A DNA stretch of 64,000 bases from Rhipicephalus microplus. Taxonomy: Eukaryota > Arthropoda > Arachnida > Ixodida > Ixodidae. The notes beneath the pieces were generated by a model, which did no database searches, was not told the DNA's origin, and saw only the letters and a list, made by a program, of their open reading frames with translations. This document shows, piece after piece, positions 22,108 through 34,718 of this stretch. Location: NCBI RefSeq assembly GCF_043290135.1, contig NC_134700.1, forward strand, positions 161,368,553 through 161,432,552, given 5' to 3'. The position numbers were made by a program, and so were the translations under genes. Position 1 is the stretch's first letter, and each line of letters starts with the position of its first letter.

Positions 22108-22114
22108 ACTACTG

Positions 22115-22147
<33 letters not shown>
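22108..22147. repeat. (CTA)n microsatellite
   Basis: About 13 CTA units with one CTG interruption. Confidence 0.9.
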
Positions 22148-22570
22148 ATTCTACTAAGTGGAGTATGGAGTGAATGACAGACACTTGGTTGTGGTGCACC
22201 ATTTCACTAAATCTTACGCCACATCCTCTTCTATAAGCAACGCGGACATGCTGCTTGTCGCGTACTTGACCCTTCTAACAAAGTTTCGAAATGCTGCGAT
22301 TTGCGTGGCTTGAACTCGACACCTGATTCTGCGAGAAAATTCAGAGGTAAGGTGAAACAATGTTCTTTACGAAGCGTCTGTAAGTGACAGGCAGAAAAAA
22401 AGTAGAGATCTCTACGGTCTGATGGGGTATCAGAGGGGACCCTGAACTTTCTCACGAATTATTGAAAACAGGCCCTCTTCTTTAGTTGAACGGGGATCTT
22501 CTGCTTTAGTGTGAGCTCAGATGACTTAACCGCTTCTGAGGGTGGCTATTTGGGTTCGTTGGTATGGTAG
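22148..22570. other. No gene seen
   Basis: No element, RNA gene or coding frame is recognised between the CTA repeat and the palindrome. Confidence 0.45.
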
Positions 22571-22704
22571 CATGATAATATATCGTAGCGCAGACAAAGG
22601 ACATGGACCAGAGAAAGCACATTCAAGGCAACGCAGCGCTGTGTTGTCTTGAATGTGCCTTCTCTTGTCCGTGTCCTTTGTCTGCGCTACCATATATTAT
22701 CATG
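22571..22704. repeat. 134-bp near-perfect palindrome (foldback MITE-like)
   Basis: Two 67-bp arms meet with no loop at 22637/22638. I count 6 mismatches. The outer ends are CATGATAATATAT and the arms carry AGCGCAGACAAAGGACA. This could be a hairpin-type MITE or a recent inverted duplication. Confidence 0.88.
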
Positions 22705-22841
22705 ACCACCTCTGTACTGCTATGATTCGAGGGTCGTCGAAGTTTGACGTAAAGATGATGTCATAAATGAAGATCAAAGCTCATCTTTAAAGCCAGGCAA
22801 TGTCATTTCTATAACAGACTAGTGACATTTGATGCGATGTG

Positions 22842-22967
<126 letters not shown>

Positions 22968-23329
22968 TCATGATTAACCTGGTGCCTCAGCATCAATATT
23001 TGTCTCCTTTTCCAATTTGTTACCACTATGCGCATGATGTGCACATGCTACAAGAAAGTCTACCTAGAATACTAATTTTTTACCCTCCCGGTGGGAAGAC
23101 GGTTGTTCCAGCGCAATCCTGGATGACCAGCGAATGCTGATACGAAGACAGCCGGTTAGACAGTGCAAATGGGGCCCTGGACGGAAGGCAAGCTTCATCC
23201 TCTAAAACTTCACAAGCAAGACGAAAAAAATTAAGTTTTCTCATACTACGATCACACTTCATCACTCAAGTAAAAAAAAACAACCTCAGTGCCCGCTTTT
23301 TATTTTTTAACGCGGAAGTGTTTCATGCC

Positions 23330-23560
23330 GGGGCCGACAAAATTTTAACGCGAGAGCGTTAAAGAGCCCGTGTCGCAGAAATCCCAGCATCGGCGTCGTT
23401 GGTTGTGAGGGAAAAAATCATCATCTTATGCTTGACCGATAAATCGGGAATAATGTACATAGAAAATCCTAGGCGAGAGTAGGGATCGAACCCAGCTCGT
23501 TAGTGGCAAGAGGATGTTCTACCACGTGGCCACGCGTCGGCTTGTGAATACAGTGAAAAT
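23330..23560 (-). mobile_element. tRNA-Gly-derived SINE
   Basis: On minus, the head (23550-23469) reads GTGGCCACGTGGTAGAACA (A box), then TTGCCAC as an anticodon-loop match to tRNA-Gly(GCC), then GGGTTCGATCCC (B box). The body continues to about 23330 through a GACGCCGATGCTGGGATTTC region and ends in an AACGCTCTCGCGTTAAAA-type tail. A relative lies on plus at 11750. Confidence 0.7.
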
Positions 23561-26500
23561 GACTTCCTCTGCCTTGAGACGCAAAGTAAGGCTTATGCTT
23601 CCTGTATACGTGTATACATGCTTTCCAATACAACATGAAATATTGCCCTAATAATGCGTGACACAAGCGCACATTGCCATAGGGCGTCCAAACATGTGAT
23701 TATAATAATGACTTCGTGGTTTAAACTGGTCACCCAGTACAAAAAACACACACGCTTGTTACGCACTCAGCTGCGGCTAGCGCAAGCAGTTGAAGAATCT
23801 GTAGAGGGCAGCATATCGGACACTGCAGAACATGGCGTGCTTATACAGGCGCAAAATCTCGATAATTCAACTTTTCCATCAGAACATGTGAATGAATGAA
23901 CTTTAAATACGCAAGAAAAACATATTTCACTTTATCTTCATTTTTTTGATACCCTCATAGCCAAAGGGATTACAGTGAGGACTGAGTTAAACAGTAGAAA
24001 TAAAAGCAAAAAAAGAAAAATGTTGCTACCTAATGAAGACTGACTCGCACCAAAAAGTTTTTATTGCAGAACAAAGCAGGACAAATAGCTTCTGGAAAAC
24101 ACTAAGAAAACAAAACACTCATTGTGCATGCACGAGGTGACGAAAGTACCAACCAAAGCCTACGTGGCTGATGAGACGTGAAACGTTACACAAACTAATC
24201 AGCAGGTATGATACATCTGTATATGATAATACCTACGAAGGCTGACTGATACACTTGTCACGACATGTAAAACACGTCCATGATTTCCCGTGTGCCCTGG
24301 TCTCTGTAACAACGCAAGATTTTTCTTCTATGAAAACATGGCTTACACGCAGTTTTTTGACAATGAATGGCTAAATTAGATCCTGTGGCATTTTTAACTT
24401 ATTGCGCATTCTCCTGGATTTTATTATTTACGCTCTAACTAGTTTGCTCGATGGAATACTTATTGCAAAAACGGGAAGTTTTTGTAATGCATAAGTTCGA
24501 CAATCCACAAACCTATTCTTGTGTTTTACGCACAACTTTGCCATTTTTCGCATTTTCTTCGTTTAGCTTCCTATGCAAGGCGGGACATACCTGCTGTAAC
24601 TTGTGACCTATGCTGAATACGACATCAACTTGCTACCTAATTCCCACTTTCTTCAGTTCGTGCGACAACCTATGCACATAAGAAATCACTACTACGTTCC
24701 TTGGCCTGGTAGCGAGATTATCATCTACTGCTTCCTTGGGCCTAGCTTTTACTGTCCTTGCACATTTTTTTTGGAGGCTCTCGTGATAAGCAAAGCAAGG
24801 TATCCTGATTCTTTTAGTCTTGACACTCGCTCTGCAAAACTTTGTCGCATTTTGTGGGGACACGACTTAAACAGAGACAGCTTAATGAATGCAAAAATAA
24901 TGCGAATTTTTACCCCTTTCAAGTGATCAGATGAAAATGTGAGCAAATGCTTACAAGCTCTAAGGGAATACCCCTAACTAACGGGATCTCCAACAGAAAA
25001 AAAATAATTTTAAATCTAGAAATCATAACTTTTTCTAAGCAGGCAAATCACACGTAAATTTGAGCTGCCTGCCACATTCCCGGAACACCTTTAGGGAATC
25101 AAGTACTCTTTTTTGCACGCTAGAAGTTTTAACAAGAACTAAAAAGTTATCTGAGTACCGCACAGTTTTTACAACCAGGTCGCCGATTCTTTGTTCTACT
25201 TTTTATCACCACTCTAAAAAATGTTATTTAGAACTGGCGCAACTCTAGATCTGGTGCCCACGGATCTAGCGGCAAAGGCCCATGTGCAAGTGGTAGAGGC
25301 CCTTGAAACCTCAGTGCACGATAAAGACCACCAGATGCCCGATATTTCTGGAGCCATACACTACGGCTTCATGCAAATTTTTATCAAGACTTCGTGAAGG
25401 GAAACACCATATAATATTAATAGCTGCGTCTTAGTATATGTTAAATAAAGACATTTGAGGCAGGTATTTCTGGCTTTATGGATGTTTTATTTGGCCTACA
25501 CACACGATAAAGTACGAATGTACTTATCTAATTACAACGTCAGCAAACGAAAGGCAGAAAATCCCATCATGCAAGAGATTACGGTTTTAACATCACATTT
25601 CATCACTGTACTCCTGGGAGGTCAATGAAGTCGAAGTAATCGTGCAGCGTAGTAGCTGTCAAAGGCCAAGTCTACGCCCTTGTCCTAGATTGTAGTGACA
25701 GTTCTGGGTGCAGCGAAGCACAACGCTAGGCTTCTTCCTCTTTTTCAGCTGCTGGACAGGATTGCTAGCTTCCAGCTGTTCAGGAGCGAGGTGGCCTGAC
25801 CTGTCCGCTTACCGTGAATGTGGGGTTCAAATCCTGCCAAGGTCATTTGAAGACTAGCGCATACCTAAAAAAGGGTACATGATAGCGAAAACGTAGAAAA
25901 GAAAGATACGCGAGGAAAGAAGTAGGAGAGAGAACAAGGGACGGCACTAAACTTCAACTTTTTATTAGCCAGACCAAGCCAACAGATTATACCTATTTGC
26001 CCGTGCGTGCATCGCAGATAATTGCCTCTCTGCCAAATGTGAGGCACGAGTTATATGAGTTGCATACGTCTATTACACTTTTCGAGAATGAGATGCGAGT
26101 GGGACCACCTTCTGCTGTTATTGATGCACACATGCACAGATGTAATCTGGTGGCTTGGTCTTTCAAATCAACAGTTGAAGTGTAATGGTTCAACGCCCGA
26201 CCTTTCTGCCCGCTTTTGCTAGTTTTTCTCGTGTGTCATGCGTTTCTTCCCAATGTTTGTGCTATTATGAACCCATTTGATGTTAACCAACTCACCCAAC
26301 AAGTCTTACTCAACCCATACCGATATTGCCGCTCTTCTAGTTCACTGTACCTGAACATACGGTTAGCGCCATAAAAATATCTTTAAACGCTGATAGACGT
26401 TGCCGTATGCTGCCGAAACCCGTATCGAGAAAGTGATGCCATCTCCATAATCAGTTTTAAAAAGACAGTACACAACATATAACTGTACTTCTTAAGTTCA

Positions 26501-27237
26501 CGGAAATCGGATTTGTTTAAAGCATCATTGGCGAACTAAAGGTATTTAGTCGAATACATGTTTGATTGTCTGTGCTAATAATAACCACATTTTACAATAA
26601 TTCATATCAAATAGTAGAATTGTGATACCTACGTCATGCCTGATATAAAGAAAGAATTGCGAGTATGTTTAGAAAATAAACATTGCCTAATGAAGCCTAG
26701 ACAGTGAGTGCGTGTTTATTATAGGACTACTACGGTCACATCACGGAAACAGTAACGGCAACCTTGGACAGACTGATCCAAGAAAACAGGGATTCCAACG
26801 TTTTTGTTTGTTCACTAGAAATAACAATTTTCATGGTCGCACGAATGTGGCAGCGTGTTCAAAGTATATATGCATATCACACAAAGCACCAGTGGCCACG
26901 CAAATACTAACGAGAGCCATTTGGCAGTAAAACAGCGACTTACAGCTTGACTTGAGCGATGAATTACGCATTAACTAAGACGTTAAAGCGTAAGCGTGGC
27001 GCAAGGTTGCCATCCGCTGACTGTGTATACGAGGTAAGTTTAAGATTTCACGAAGTCAGACTGAGATTTGTGTCTTCTAGCTCTTGAGCGGAAAACTGAC
27101 AACCAGTCGATAGAGAACGACATTCTTCGAAACCGTGCGCCCTGCATTGACCCGGAAGAAAAAAAAAAAGACTGGTCCTATTTCCCTACCTTTTTCTTTT
27201 CGAAAAAAAAAGACACACGCCGTTTCGTTGACCGCGC
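23561..27237. other. AT-rich intergenic DNA without supported genes
   Basis: About 3.7 kb in which no coding frame exceeds about 110 codons and none has a recognisable motif. A weak tRNA-like B box (GGGGTTCAAATCC, about 25822) marks a possible decayed SINE near 25780-25870. Poly-A and poly-T runs are common. I see no RNA gene. Confidence 0.5.
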
Positions 27238-27369
27238 GTAATAGCAGGTGAAAGCATTTTGTGCACCCCTGAGCAGAGCCCGTCAAACAACAATAGAGAC
27301 AACAAGAATGCGTTTCTCACTTCGAAAACAGCCCTATAAAAGAGAACCGCGTCCGCCCACAAGGCTCAC
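27238..27369 (+). promoter_or_regulatory. Promoter of cuticle gene 2: shared upstream block, TATA box, Inr-like site
   Basis: GTAATAGCAGGTGAAAGC at 27238-27255 is identical to the block upstream of cuticle gene 1. CTTCGAAA lies just upstream of TATAAAAG (27335-27342), as in gene 1. An Inr-like TCACT is at 27365-27369, 30 bp downstream. The ATG follows at 27398. Sequence between these motifs has diverged, so the blocks are likely functional. Confidence 0.72.
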
Positions 27370-27397
27370 TGCCGACCGTGCACTCGTAACCGCCGAC

Positions 27398-30173
27398 ATG
27401 ATTGCTCAGGTGAGTCGGTCGCCCAACGGACGAAGCCGGGGTCGCCGTAGAACAGACGGCCTTCGAAGCTGTTACGAATGTCGTAGCTTCTGAGATCCCC
27501 GAAAAACGCCCTACCCATAGCGCCTGTTAAAGATAGATTAAATTCCAGGCGTGGTTACGAGGTGCGTCGTTGTGAGAGACTGCTCATTTATGGTGGCCCC
27601 CTGTGTTTCTTTAACGCACATATAAATCTAAGTGTACGGGTGTTGATGTATTTCGCACGCCTCACACCCTTCCATATTGAAGTATTGACGCCTTGGTCAG
27701 CTATAGAATCAGCACGCCTTTGGCTTAGTCGCGGCACATGGCAAGCATAAAATCGACAAGGTGTGTACTGACATTGCCTTTTGATTCCCGGCTCTATATA
27801 TCGGAAGTCGATCATATAACTACGGTCACATTACTTAGAAATCGTAAGCCATTCCAGCTGCATCTCGTTCTTTTGAGGAAACGTCAATGAAACCCAGCGT
27901 AGTTAAAGCTTTCATGCTACTTTGCAGGTGACCCTGCTGCTGGTTATCTCGACCACGGTACTTGCGGGAGGTTACGGAGGATATGGACACCACGGTGGTT
28001 CCAGCAAGACGTACAGGAAACAGAACGTGGGTATTGCTGGTGCAGCTCGTGCAATTTATTTAGTCAGCAGTTCGCAGGAGTATCCATACGCCAGTGCAGC
28101 GTTAAGAAGGAACAGTTCCGAAAACATTTCCAGTATTGTACTATATAACCAGACTCGACATAATTTTGCAGCTTTTGCCTTTAGTTTGCAGCCGCAATAT
28201 CATGACGTTGCCAAACGTTGCTCATCTGCGAGTTTTTGAAGGGAATTTCAAACTACTTTGTGATCACGTTTTATGGTCAAGACTACGATTCTACGCCTGT
28301 AGTACACCTTGAGGTACGTTCTACCATAGGGACTAATATGAGTGTTTGTTTTGTTTGCGCCCTCTGTTCACATTGGTTTATATGGATGTTGTTGATGCTT
28401 AAAACGTTTTAGGGCTTGATGGTCCCTACGTAGGATTATCTGGGTGGCACGGTGTCACCCTTTGTGTATTCAAAACGTGCAAACAAAGGGACACCTGGAC
28501 AAATAGGACAGATTATATATTTCTGTCCTGTTAGTTCATGTTTCAATGGTTTTTTCTAGTCGCAATACTGAACGCAAAGGAGCTAGCCCAGGCACTATTT
28601 CTGAATACGTCACTTTTCGAGTGCCCTCCCTTAGTCATTACACATTAGCCAGCATCTTCGGACATGTGTACTGGCTCAAGCTGTATCCTCAGAGACATTG
28701 CTCAACACCTTGGCTTACCCATGATCAAGACGTTATTCTTTGAAAGAGGTGAAAAGAGGAGGAGGAGGTAGAGGAACGAAAGGCAGGAAGGTCAACCAGG
28801 TGAGCGCCCGGTTTGCTATCCTACACCGGGGAAGGGGATGGAGGGTTGAAAAGAGAGAAATAGAAAGAAAGAAGAAAACAGGTGAGCCTAAACTAGACGC
28901 TGCGTTCTATTGTAGTGGACGCAAGACTTCAGGCATATCACTTTCCACCGTAGGTCGTCGGTTCACGACGCCTGTTGAAGGCTTGCAAGCACTGTACGTA
29001 GAACGCCCAGTACCACTTGTACGGCCTCTGTGCGCGGTGATTTCAGCCTACCGACGAACACATGAAGTGTGTTGAGCAGTGAGTGAAGAGCTATTAGGCT
29101 ATAGGTTTGTCTTCTGGCAATGTCGTAGTGCGCTGTAAATCAGCATGGCGCTGCGACTTTGACAACGGAGGCCAAACTGTGTCAGTTGTGTCTATGGTGG
29201 TCTTGTTGGTATCGACCATCGCTGATCCATGTCTCTTTCTGCGGACTCCACAGGCCAAGTGGAGTCCGCAGAAAAAGCTGCATTGGCAGTGGTGTTCGGG
29301 GAACGCAGAATCCACGAAATACTTGTTCTGTAGAAACTTTTTGTTGTACTCAGACCATTAACCGCACTTGGGCATATTCCACATGTTAAGGAGGTCTCCA
29401 TTATATCATCGGCAGGTATGCTTCCAATGGTCATATCGGCAGAATGAAAAAGGAGCGATGAGAACACACTGCCCCGCCACGGTGGTCTAGTGGCTAAGGT
29501 ACTCGGCTGCTGGCCCGCAGGTCGCGGGATCGAATCCCGGCTGCGGCGGCTGCATTTTTGATGGAGGCGGAAATGTTGTAGGCCCGTGTACTCAGATTTG
29601 GGTGCACGTTAAAGAACCCCAGGTGGTCGAAACTTCCGGAGCCCTCCACTACGACGTTTCTCATAATCATATAGTGGTTTTGGGACGTTAAACCCCACAT
29701 ATCAATCAATCAAATCAATCAGCGATGAGAACACAGCAAAGTGGCCTTGGAAGCGTCGCTACTGTTGTATACTGTCAGTAATAAGGCTTAACGCTGCATG
29801 AGTGCCACCGAGAGGTGATAATAATTAATCAGCCGAAAACGTGCCGCATTTCCCTATTTATTCATCGCAGGACCACGGCCACTACAGCTTCGGCTACGAC
29901 ATCGTCAACGGCTACGGCGCCGTCAATGGCCGCCACGAGACCGGCGCGGCGTACGGCCCCGTGCACGGCTCGTACTACCTGGGCGACATCGACGGCCGCC
30001 ACAGGCAGGTGCACTACGTGGCCGACAAGTGGGGCTTCCGAGCCATGGTGAAGACCAACGAGCCCGGAACCAAGAGCAGCCTGCCGGCCGCCGCTCCCTA
30101 TCACTCGGCCCACGGCAAGACAGTGCCTGCCTACGGATACGGCGGATATGGAGGCCATGGATACTACGGCTAG
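27398..30173 (+). CDS. Arachnid-type cuticle protein with chitin-binding R&R domain (gene 2; 3 coding exons)
   Basis: Model: exon 1 27398-27409 (MIAQ), intron 27410-27927, exon 2 27928-28026, intron 28027-29870, exon 3 29871-30173. All junctions are GT/AG in phase 0; the product is 137 aa. The signal peptide (VTLLLVISTTVLA then GG) is followed by a Gly/Tyr/His segment and SSKTYRKQN, then the same R&R chitin-binding domain as gene 1 (GSYYLGDIDG, QVHYVADKWGFRAMVKTNEP). The first 75 or more residues of exon 3 match gene 1 exactly at the protein level, with only synonymous base changes. The Gly-Tyr tail is short (YGYGGYGGHGYYG). Intron 2 is nearly three times that of gene 1 because it holds a LINE-end fragment and a SINE. 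Likely a secreted structural cuticle protein. Confidence 0.9.
28744..29310 (-). mobile_element. LINE 3'-end-derived repeat in intron 2 of cuticle gene 2
   Basis: The segment from 28744 (GGCAGGAAGGTCAACCAGGT, TTTGCTATCCTACACCGGGG, GGGTTGAAAAGAGAGAAA) matches the 3' end of the LINE fragment at 9790-9880 with substitutions. The rest to about 29310 is decayed, with only short frames left. It is antisense to the host gene. Confidence 0.55.
29236..29274. repeat. Perfect 16-bp-stem hairpin
   Basis: TTTCTGCGGACTCCAC at 29236-29251 and its exact reverse complement at 29259-29274, separated by 7 bases. It lies in the decayed LINE-derived part of intron 2. Confidence 0.85.
29469..29720 (+). mobile_element. 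Ruka-like tRNA-derived SINE, full length with 15-bp target duplication
   Basis: The head GCCCCGCCACGGTGGTCTAG carries the A box (GTGGTCTAGTGGCTAAGG), and GGGATCGAATCCC is the B box. The body has AGAACCCCAGGTGGTCGAAA and the tail ends in ATATCAATCAATCAA. AGCGATGAGAACACA flanks it perfectly on both sides (29454-29468 and 29721-29735), proving a retroposition event. The family resemblance is to the Ruka SINE of Rhipicephalus. It lies in intron 2 of cuticle gene 2, sense orientation. Confidence 0.88.
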
Positions 30174-30744
30174 AAAGCAGTCGCCCTTTCCCTAGTGATA
30201 CCACGTCTTTCTCCTTTGCTCTATGTGTCTCTTCACCAGATTTCTTTTCTCTAAGTACATATTTGTCAATATGTAATTTTTGACATCCTGCTTACAACTA
30301 GTGGCTAAGAAATGGAGCATATTGTCAGCAGATAAAATGTATACGTGTACAATATATTCATGAGCATGTACAAAAACAATGTAGGACATAACAAAATACT
30401 AATAATGAATGTTAAACAATAATGTAAAACAAGAAGCAATATGACCAAAATTCGTTCGCTACAAGGCAATATAATGAAAGGTGGAAAATGAAAAAAAACG
30501 ACAAAATACAAAACTTATGCGCATAAATGTACCCTCATGCACTTTTACAGAGATTCTTCCGCATACATGTATTTGCCTTTGACTTCTACGACGCACGCGG
30601 GCTAACAGTTTATATGAGTGTGGTAGTAGTGGGTTTATATTTTACTGCCCTGCTGTCGTATTTTTTATACTGCTGACTGTTTCCTGACATCAGTCCGAGC
30701 TCAGTAATCTAGATTTAACTTACTTTATAATCCCGTGCCTCAGT

Positions 30745-30985
30745 GCCCCGCCGCGGTGGTCTAGTGGCTTAGGTACTCGGCTGCTTACTCGCAGATCGTG
30801 CGATCCAATCCCGGCTGCGGCGGCTGCATTTCCGATGGAGGCGCAAATGTTGTAGGCCTGTGTGTTCAGATTTGGTTGCACGTTAAAGAACCCCAGGTGG
30901 TCGAAACTTCCGGAGCCCTTCACTATGGCGTCTCTAATAATCATATAGAGGATTTGAGACGTTGAACCCCACATATCAATTTATC
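30745..30985 (+). mobile_element. Ruka-like SINE with 16-bp target duplication
   Basis: Same family as 29469-29720, with an A-box GTGGTCTAGTGGCTTAGG and a B-box mutated to GCGATCCAATCCC. The flanks AATCCCGTGCCTCAGT (30729-30744) and AATCCCGTTCCTCAGT (30986-31001) are a target duplication with one difference, so this copy is older than the one in the intron. Confidence 0.85.
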
Positions 30986-31001
30986 AATCCCGTTCCTCAG
31001 T

Positions 31002-34000
31002 TGTTCGCTTTATAGGGTTGTGAGTAGCATAACGTAGCCTAAGCTGATTTTATCGCAAAGACTGCTCAACCAGAACGCCTGATAAAAACTTGTTTTGGAA
31101 GAACATAGGTGACAGTGATTGAGGCTGTGTATTGACAGGATACTGAGTATTTGTAAACGTTCAGTTCAAAGCTACCTGCCAATAAAAATAAGTGGCCCTC
31201 ACCTATTTTCTTTATTTTGTCGTCGGCCACAAAATTATCTAACTTTGTTAGTCGAAACCAGTCTTCAATCGATGTAACATAGCCTTCACAGTTTACTTTG
31301 CCCTTTGCATTTCCGCGACCATGTACACTAATTAGTACTTTAGCCGTATTAGAAGTTGAAAAAACTTTGGGGTGAATGGTGAACGGGGGTCTCTAATAAG
31401 CATTTTTTATTTTTCCGATTGTTTTTCAGCACTGCTCCTGTGGCTTTTGAACTCTTCCTTTCTTCGGCGAATTGACGTAAGCTTTGCTATCGTCAAGAAT
31501 GACAGAAGACGTCGAGTGCGTTCCTTGATGTCAAAGACGATAGCCGTTCTGCGACTGTGCACGTTTTCCACATGGGCTCGTGATACCTTTCTTGTAAAAT
31601 GTTAGATATTCTGTGTTTGTGGCACCGCCCGGAAGATCTTTAAAAGCATAGTGTAAATAAATGTTATGATATTCCTGTAGTCATGTTTGCACGTTTGGTC
31701 TTTCTCAAAGCCCTGATGTCATGGCATCAAAAGCTGTTCGCTGTCGCATAATTGAGTACAGAATTTACCCGTGATCCCTCTGTGTACTCAAGTCACTGAC
31801 TGATTTTGTTAATTATCTTCTATACTGTCTCTATTTGGTACAAGTAAAATTACTAAACTAGTTTTTCACGTATCAATAAAGGGAAAGGTTAGGTTCAACT
31901 GAACTGCACGCTCGAAGTATCCATACCACCATTATCATTCTCCAGAGAGCCGTAATAGATATCTATAATGATAACTATTAGACACCTAGAGTAGCATATC
32001 AGGCATTTCCAGACATTTCCAGACATCAGACATCTCCAGCATTTCATATGGGCATCTTTTTTGTCATTCTGTTTCTCATAGGAAGAACATTCCCACTGTA
32101 TTCTCCTTACGAATTGGTTGTTTACCCTGTGACAAAAAATACTGAGCTGTGAAACAGGCTACGCAAAGCTTTCCATTAGCGTTTGTCGCGTCTTACGCTA
32201 TCCCCTTGTGGGTTTAGTGATGAAAATAGCGAGTGTACGCAACTAACATCGATGCAGTGACATATAATCGATGTTTGTGGTTGGTACTCGCTCTGTACCC
32301 TTCTGATTTCACTGCCGGGGCTCCCAGCTGATCTGTCACTTCTTTTTACGACAGCGCCAGTGGAATGGCACCGAGCGTGATAATTGTTCCGCAGACTTGA
32401 GACGATCATATTCGGCGACTCTGCCACTTCGGCGAGATAAGCGCGGGAAGCGTCGGCGTCAATGAGTCATACCACTGGGGAGCTATTCTCGCGGTGTCCT
32501 CTTGATGGACATGTCCTATTCGGCCTCCACTGATTGGCTGGAGCTGGCAAGCGGCGCGTTACCTGTTGGGTCTTTCTTCCGCAACGTCATTTTGGCGCCA
32601 CGCAGCTTTCACAACTCTCGACAAAAACGAAAAAGACGGAATGCATTTTGTCACAGTGTATGCTGCCCTTAGAGATCCGCTTTTCGACGCACATCTCTGA
32701 GGCCGTGAATGAGTTGTAATAACATTAGCCCATCAATTGGGTTTAACGCCCACCCACCTGATGCCACTGGAAGGTGGTTACGCATCCCCTGCGTCGCTCT
32801 TCAAACATATCAACACGTTAATACGCACGTCCAGACTTCTCAAGTTTGTTGAAGAGTCCTGATCATTTAAATTTCGTCCATTTAATTTCTTTTTAGGCTG
32901 GGAATGTGCTGGCGGCTTTGGTGCGCAAACTTGGTCAAGAGCGCCATGGCATCACGAGTCACCATTTTTTGTTTTGCGTAAGTGAATACGATCCGTCTAA
33001 GTGGACAACGAACTGGACATTGCGAGAATCGAGCCCCTGGTCATTCGTCCTAGCGGCGTTGGCAGCACGCCGAAATGCCGCGCAATGAGGCGGCCACACA
33101 CGTGAAATTTCGATTAAGTAATAATGTCATCGAAAATGAACGTCTCGCAGTACAAGGCATGCACGAACTGCAAATACTGCCTTATCTCCCTAGTGTGCGA
33201 AAACCATGGCTTGATAGCCGGTGTGCGCATCGCTGCATCGGTCAGCCACAGTACGCCGCCGCCATCTCGGATGATGCAATCAACGACAACCTCTACAATG
33301 TGACGTCAATGTGGTGGCAGCTTTTTCTTGGACAGATAGCTGATGCGCTGAGATTCACTGGCGGTATTTCTTTCGTCCTTATGCGACGGGTGCGGTCGTG
33401 TGAAACAGCTTGCTGTAAATGTAGCGGTGTGTTTCGGCTCTTAGTGAACATCTTCAATGGGGAAGCCAGCTATAGTTGCAAAAGCAGTGGTTGTGTAATC
33501 GTAGGCTATAGCTTCATCGTCAGTAGTTTCATGCTACAAGGTGTTGGAGATGCTGCGCCCGCTTCCTCTATAGCGGTAAGTTGCGGTTCTGAATTCTCGT
33601 TTTACTTTTTTTGACCCTGTCATTTTGTTTGAGGCACGAACTGCTCAGGTATGTAACGAGGCTGGTATTACGATGTTGTTGCACTCTGCGAAACAATCGA
33701 GCTCGCATTGGCAACTGCATGCTGTAACAACCTCTGGATAACGTCTTATTACCATACATATTGCTGATGCAGGCATCTTACCAAAGTCGGATTTTTTAAG
33801 TTTAAAGAGCGACATTCACAAGACGTGGTGATGTGACGGGCGCTAGTTCAATGCCGCTCTTGCCATCTAGTATTGGGAATGTCGTTTTTCACGCTCAAAA
33901 TTCCCCTAAATTATGCACAATCTCGCAAGTTTAGTTAAGCTATCTTATCAAAAGAGAGCGCAATGTCGTATAACTGACAAGCTGTTACCTTGGCTTCTGC

Positions 34001-34407
34001 TTTCACGCCCACTCGGGGTTAGTAAATTTCTTCAATGCTAATGCTGTACAGCCATTGAAATTTTTAACTGTGGCGTGCGCGATCGGCAACCTGTGTATGC
34101 ATCATCGCTATATGACACGTTGCAAAGAGAGCGAGATTCAACGCCCTCAGTTGGGCCAATTTTCTGCTCGGCAGTTGTTCCGTTAAGGACGGCTCCCCCA
34201 TAACAATGCGCTTCACATGAACAGGCATCGTGAGTAAGCAAATGGTTCTGGCCGAATTTCTTCTTCCATGGATAAACGTTACAGCAAACAATCGAGTAAT
34301 AAATCCGCGAAGTGAATCCTGACAAGTGGGGGGCGCACTGCCGTGTTAAATCTCCCGCCCGCTCACACATGTAAATGCGTGACAACGCACGTGTTATATA
34401 TATATAT
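31002..34407. other. No supported gene; candidate terminal exon of cuticle gene 2 at 31430-31680
   Basis: The only hint of function is the acceptor at 31427-31429 followed by CTCCTGTGGCTT and an AATAAA at 31656-31661, matching the layout downstream of cuticle gene 1. An open frame 33075-33614 (179 codons) ends near a good splice donor (GCGGTAAGT, 33578) but has no domain I recognise. A TTCCAGACAT duplication lies near 32005-32025. A short TA run precedes the LTR element at 34395-34407. Confidence 0.4.
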
Positions 34408-34541
34408 TGTAATGACGAAAACCGAAACTGGAACTCTCTCTGGCACAGACTCGCATGCTAGAGGGAAGACGAAGAGGAGAAAGCAGAATAAGAACAGCCG
34501 GCCTGCAGCAAAGGCGTTGTGTCTTATTTCTCCTCGTTACA
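34408..34541 (+). repeat. 5' LTR of gag-only element (134 bp)
   Basis: TGTAATGACGAAAACCGAAA to CTCCTCGTTACA, identical to 36529-36662. It is purine-rich in the middle and has no classic TATA box or AATAAA. Confidence 0.92.
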
Positions 34542-34542
34542 A

Positions 34543-34560
34543 TGGCGCAGTCGACAGGAT
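34543..34560 (+). promoter_or_regulatory. Primer-binding site, tRNA-Ser type
   Basis: TGGCGCAGTCGACAGGAT begins one base after the 5' LTR. Its complement ends CGACTGCGCCA, matching the acceptor end of tRNA-Ser. The same primer class is used by Drosophila 17.6/297 gypsy elements. Confidence 0.82.
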
Positions 34561-34718
34561 GAAGACGTCTTACGTCCCGGCTTCGTCACCCAGGATACCC
34601 GCCGACGTGTAGCCGCGGTAAGCGTCGCTTGAGGACGGCGTCAAGGCCTCCTCGGCGGCTCCAGCACCCGTTCCCGGTACCAGTTCACGATAAGGAACGC
34701 CGTCACGCTTCTTCGCTG

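Noticed and set aside
33075..33614. 179-codon plus frame followed by a good splice donor
   Set aside because: No domain, signal peptide or homologous segment is recognised; kept only as a remark on the gene-free region.
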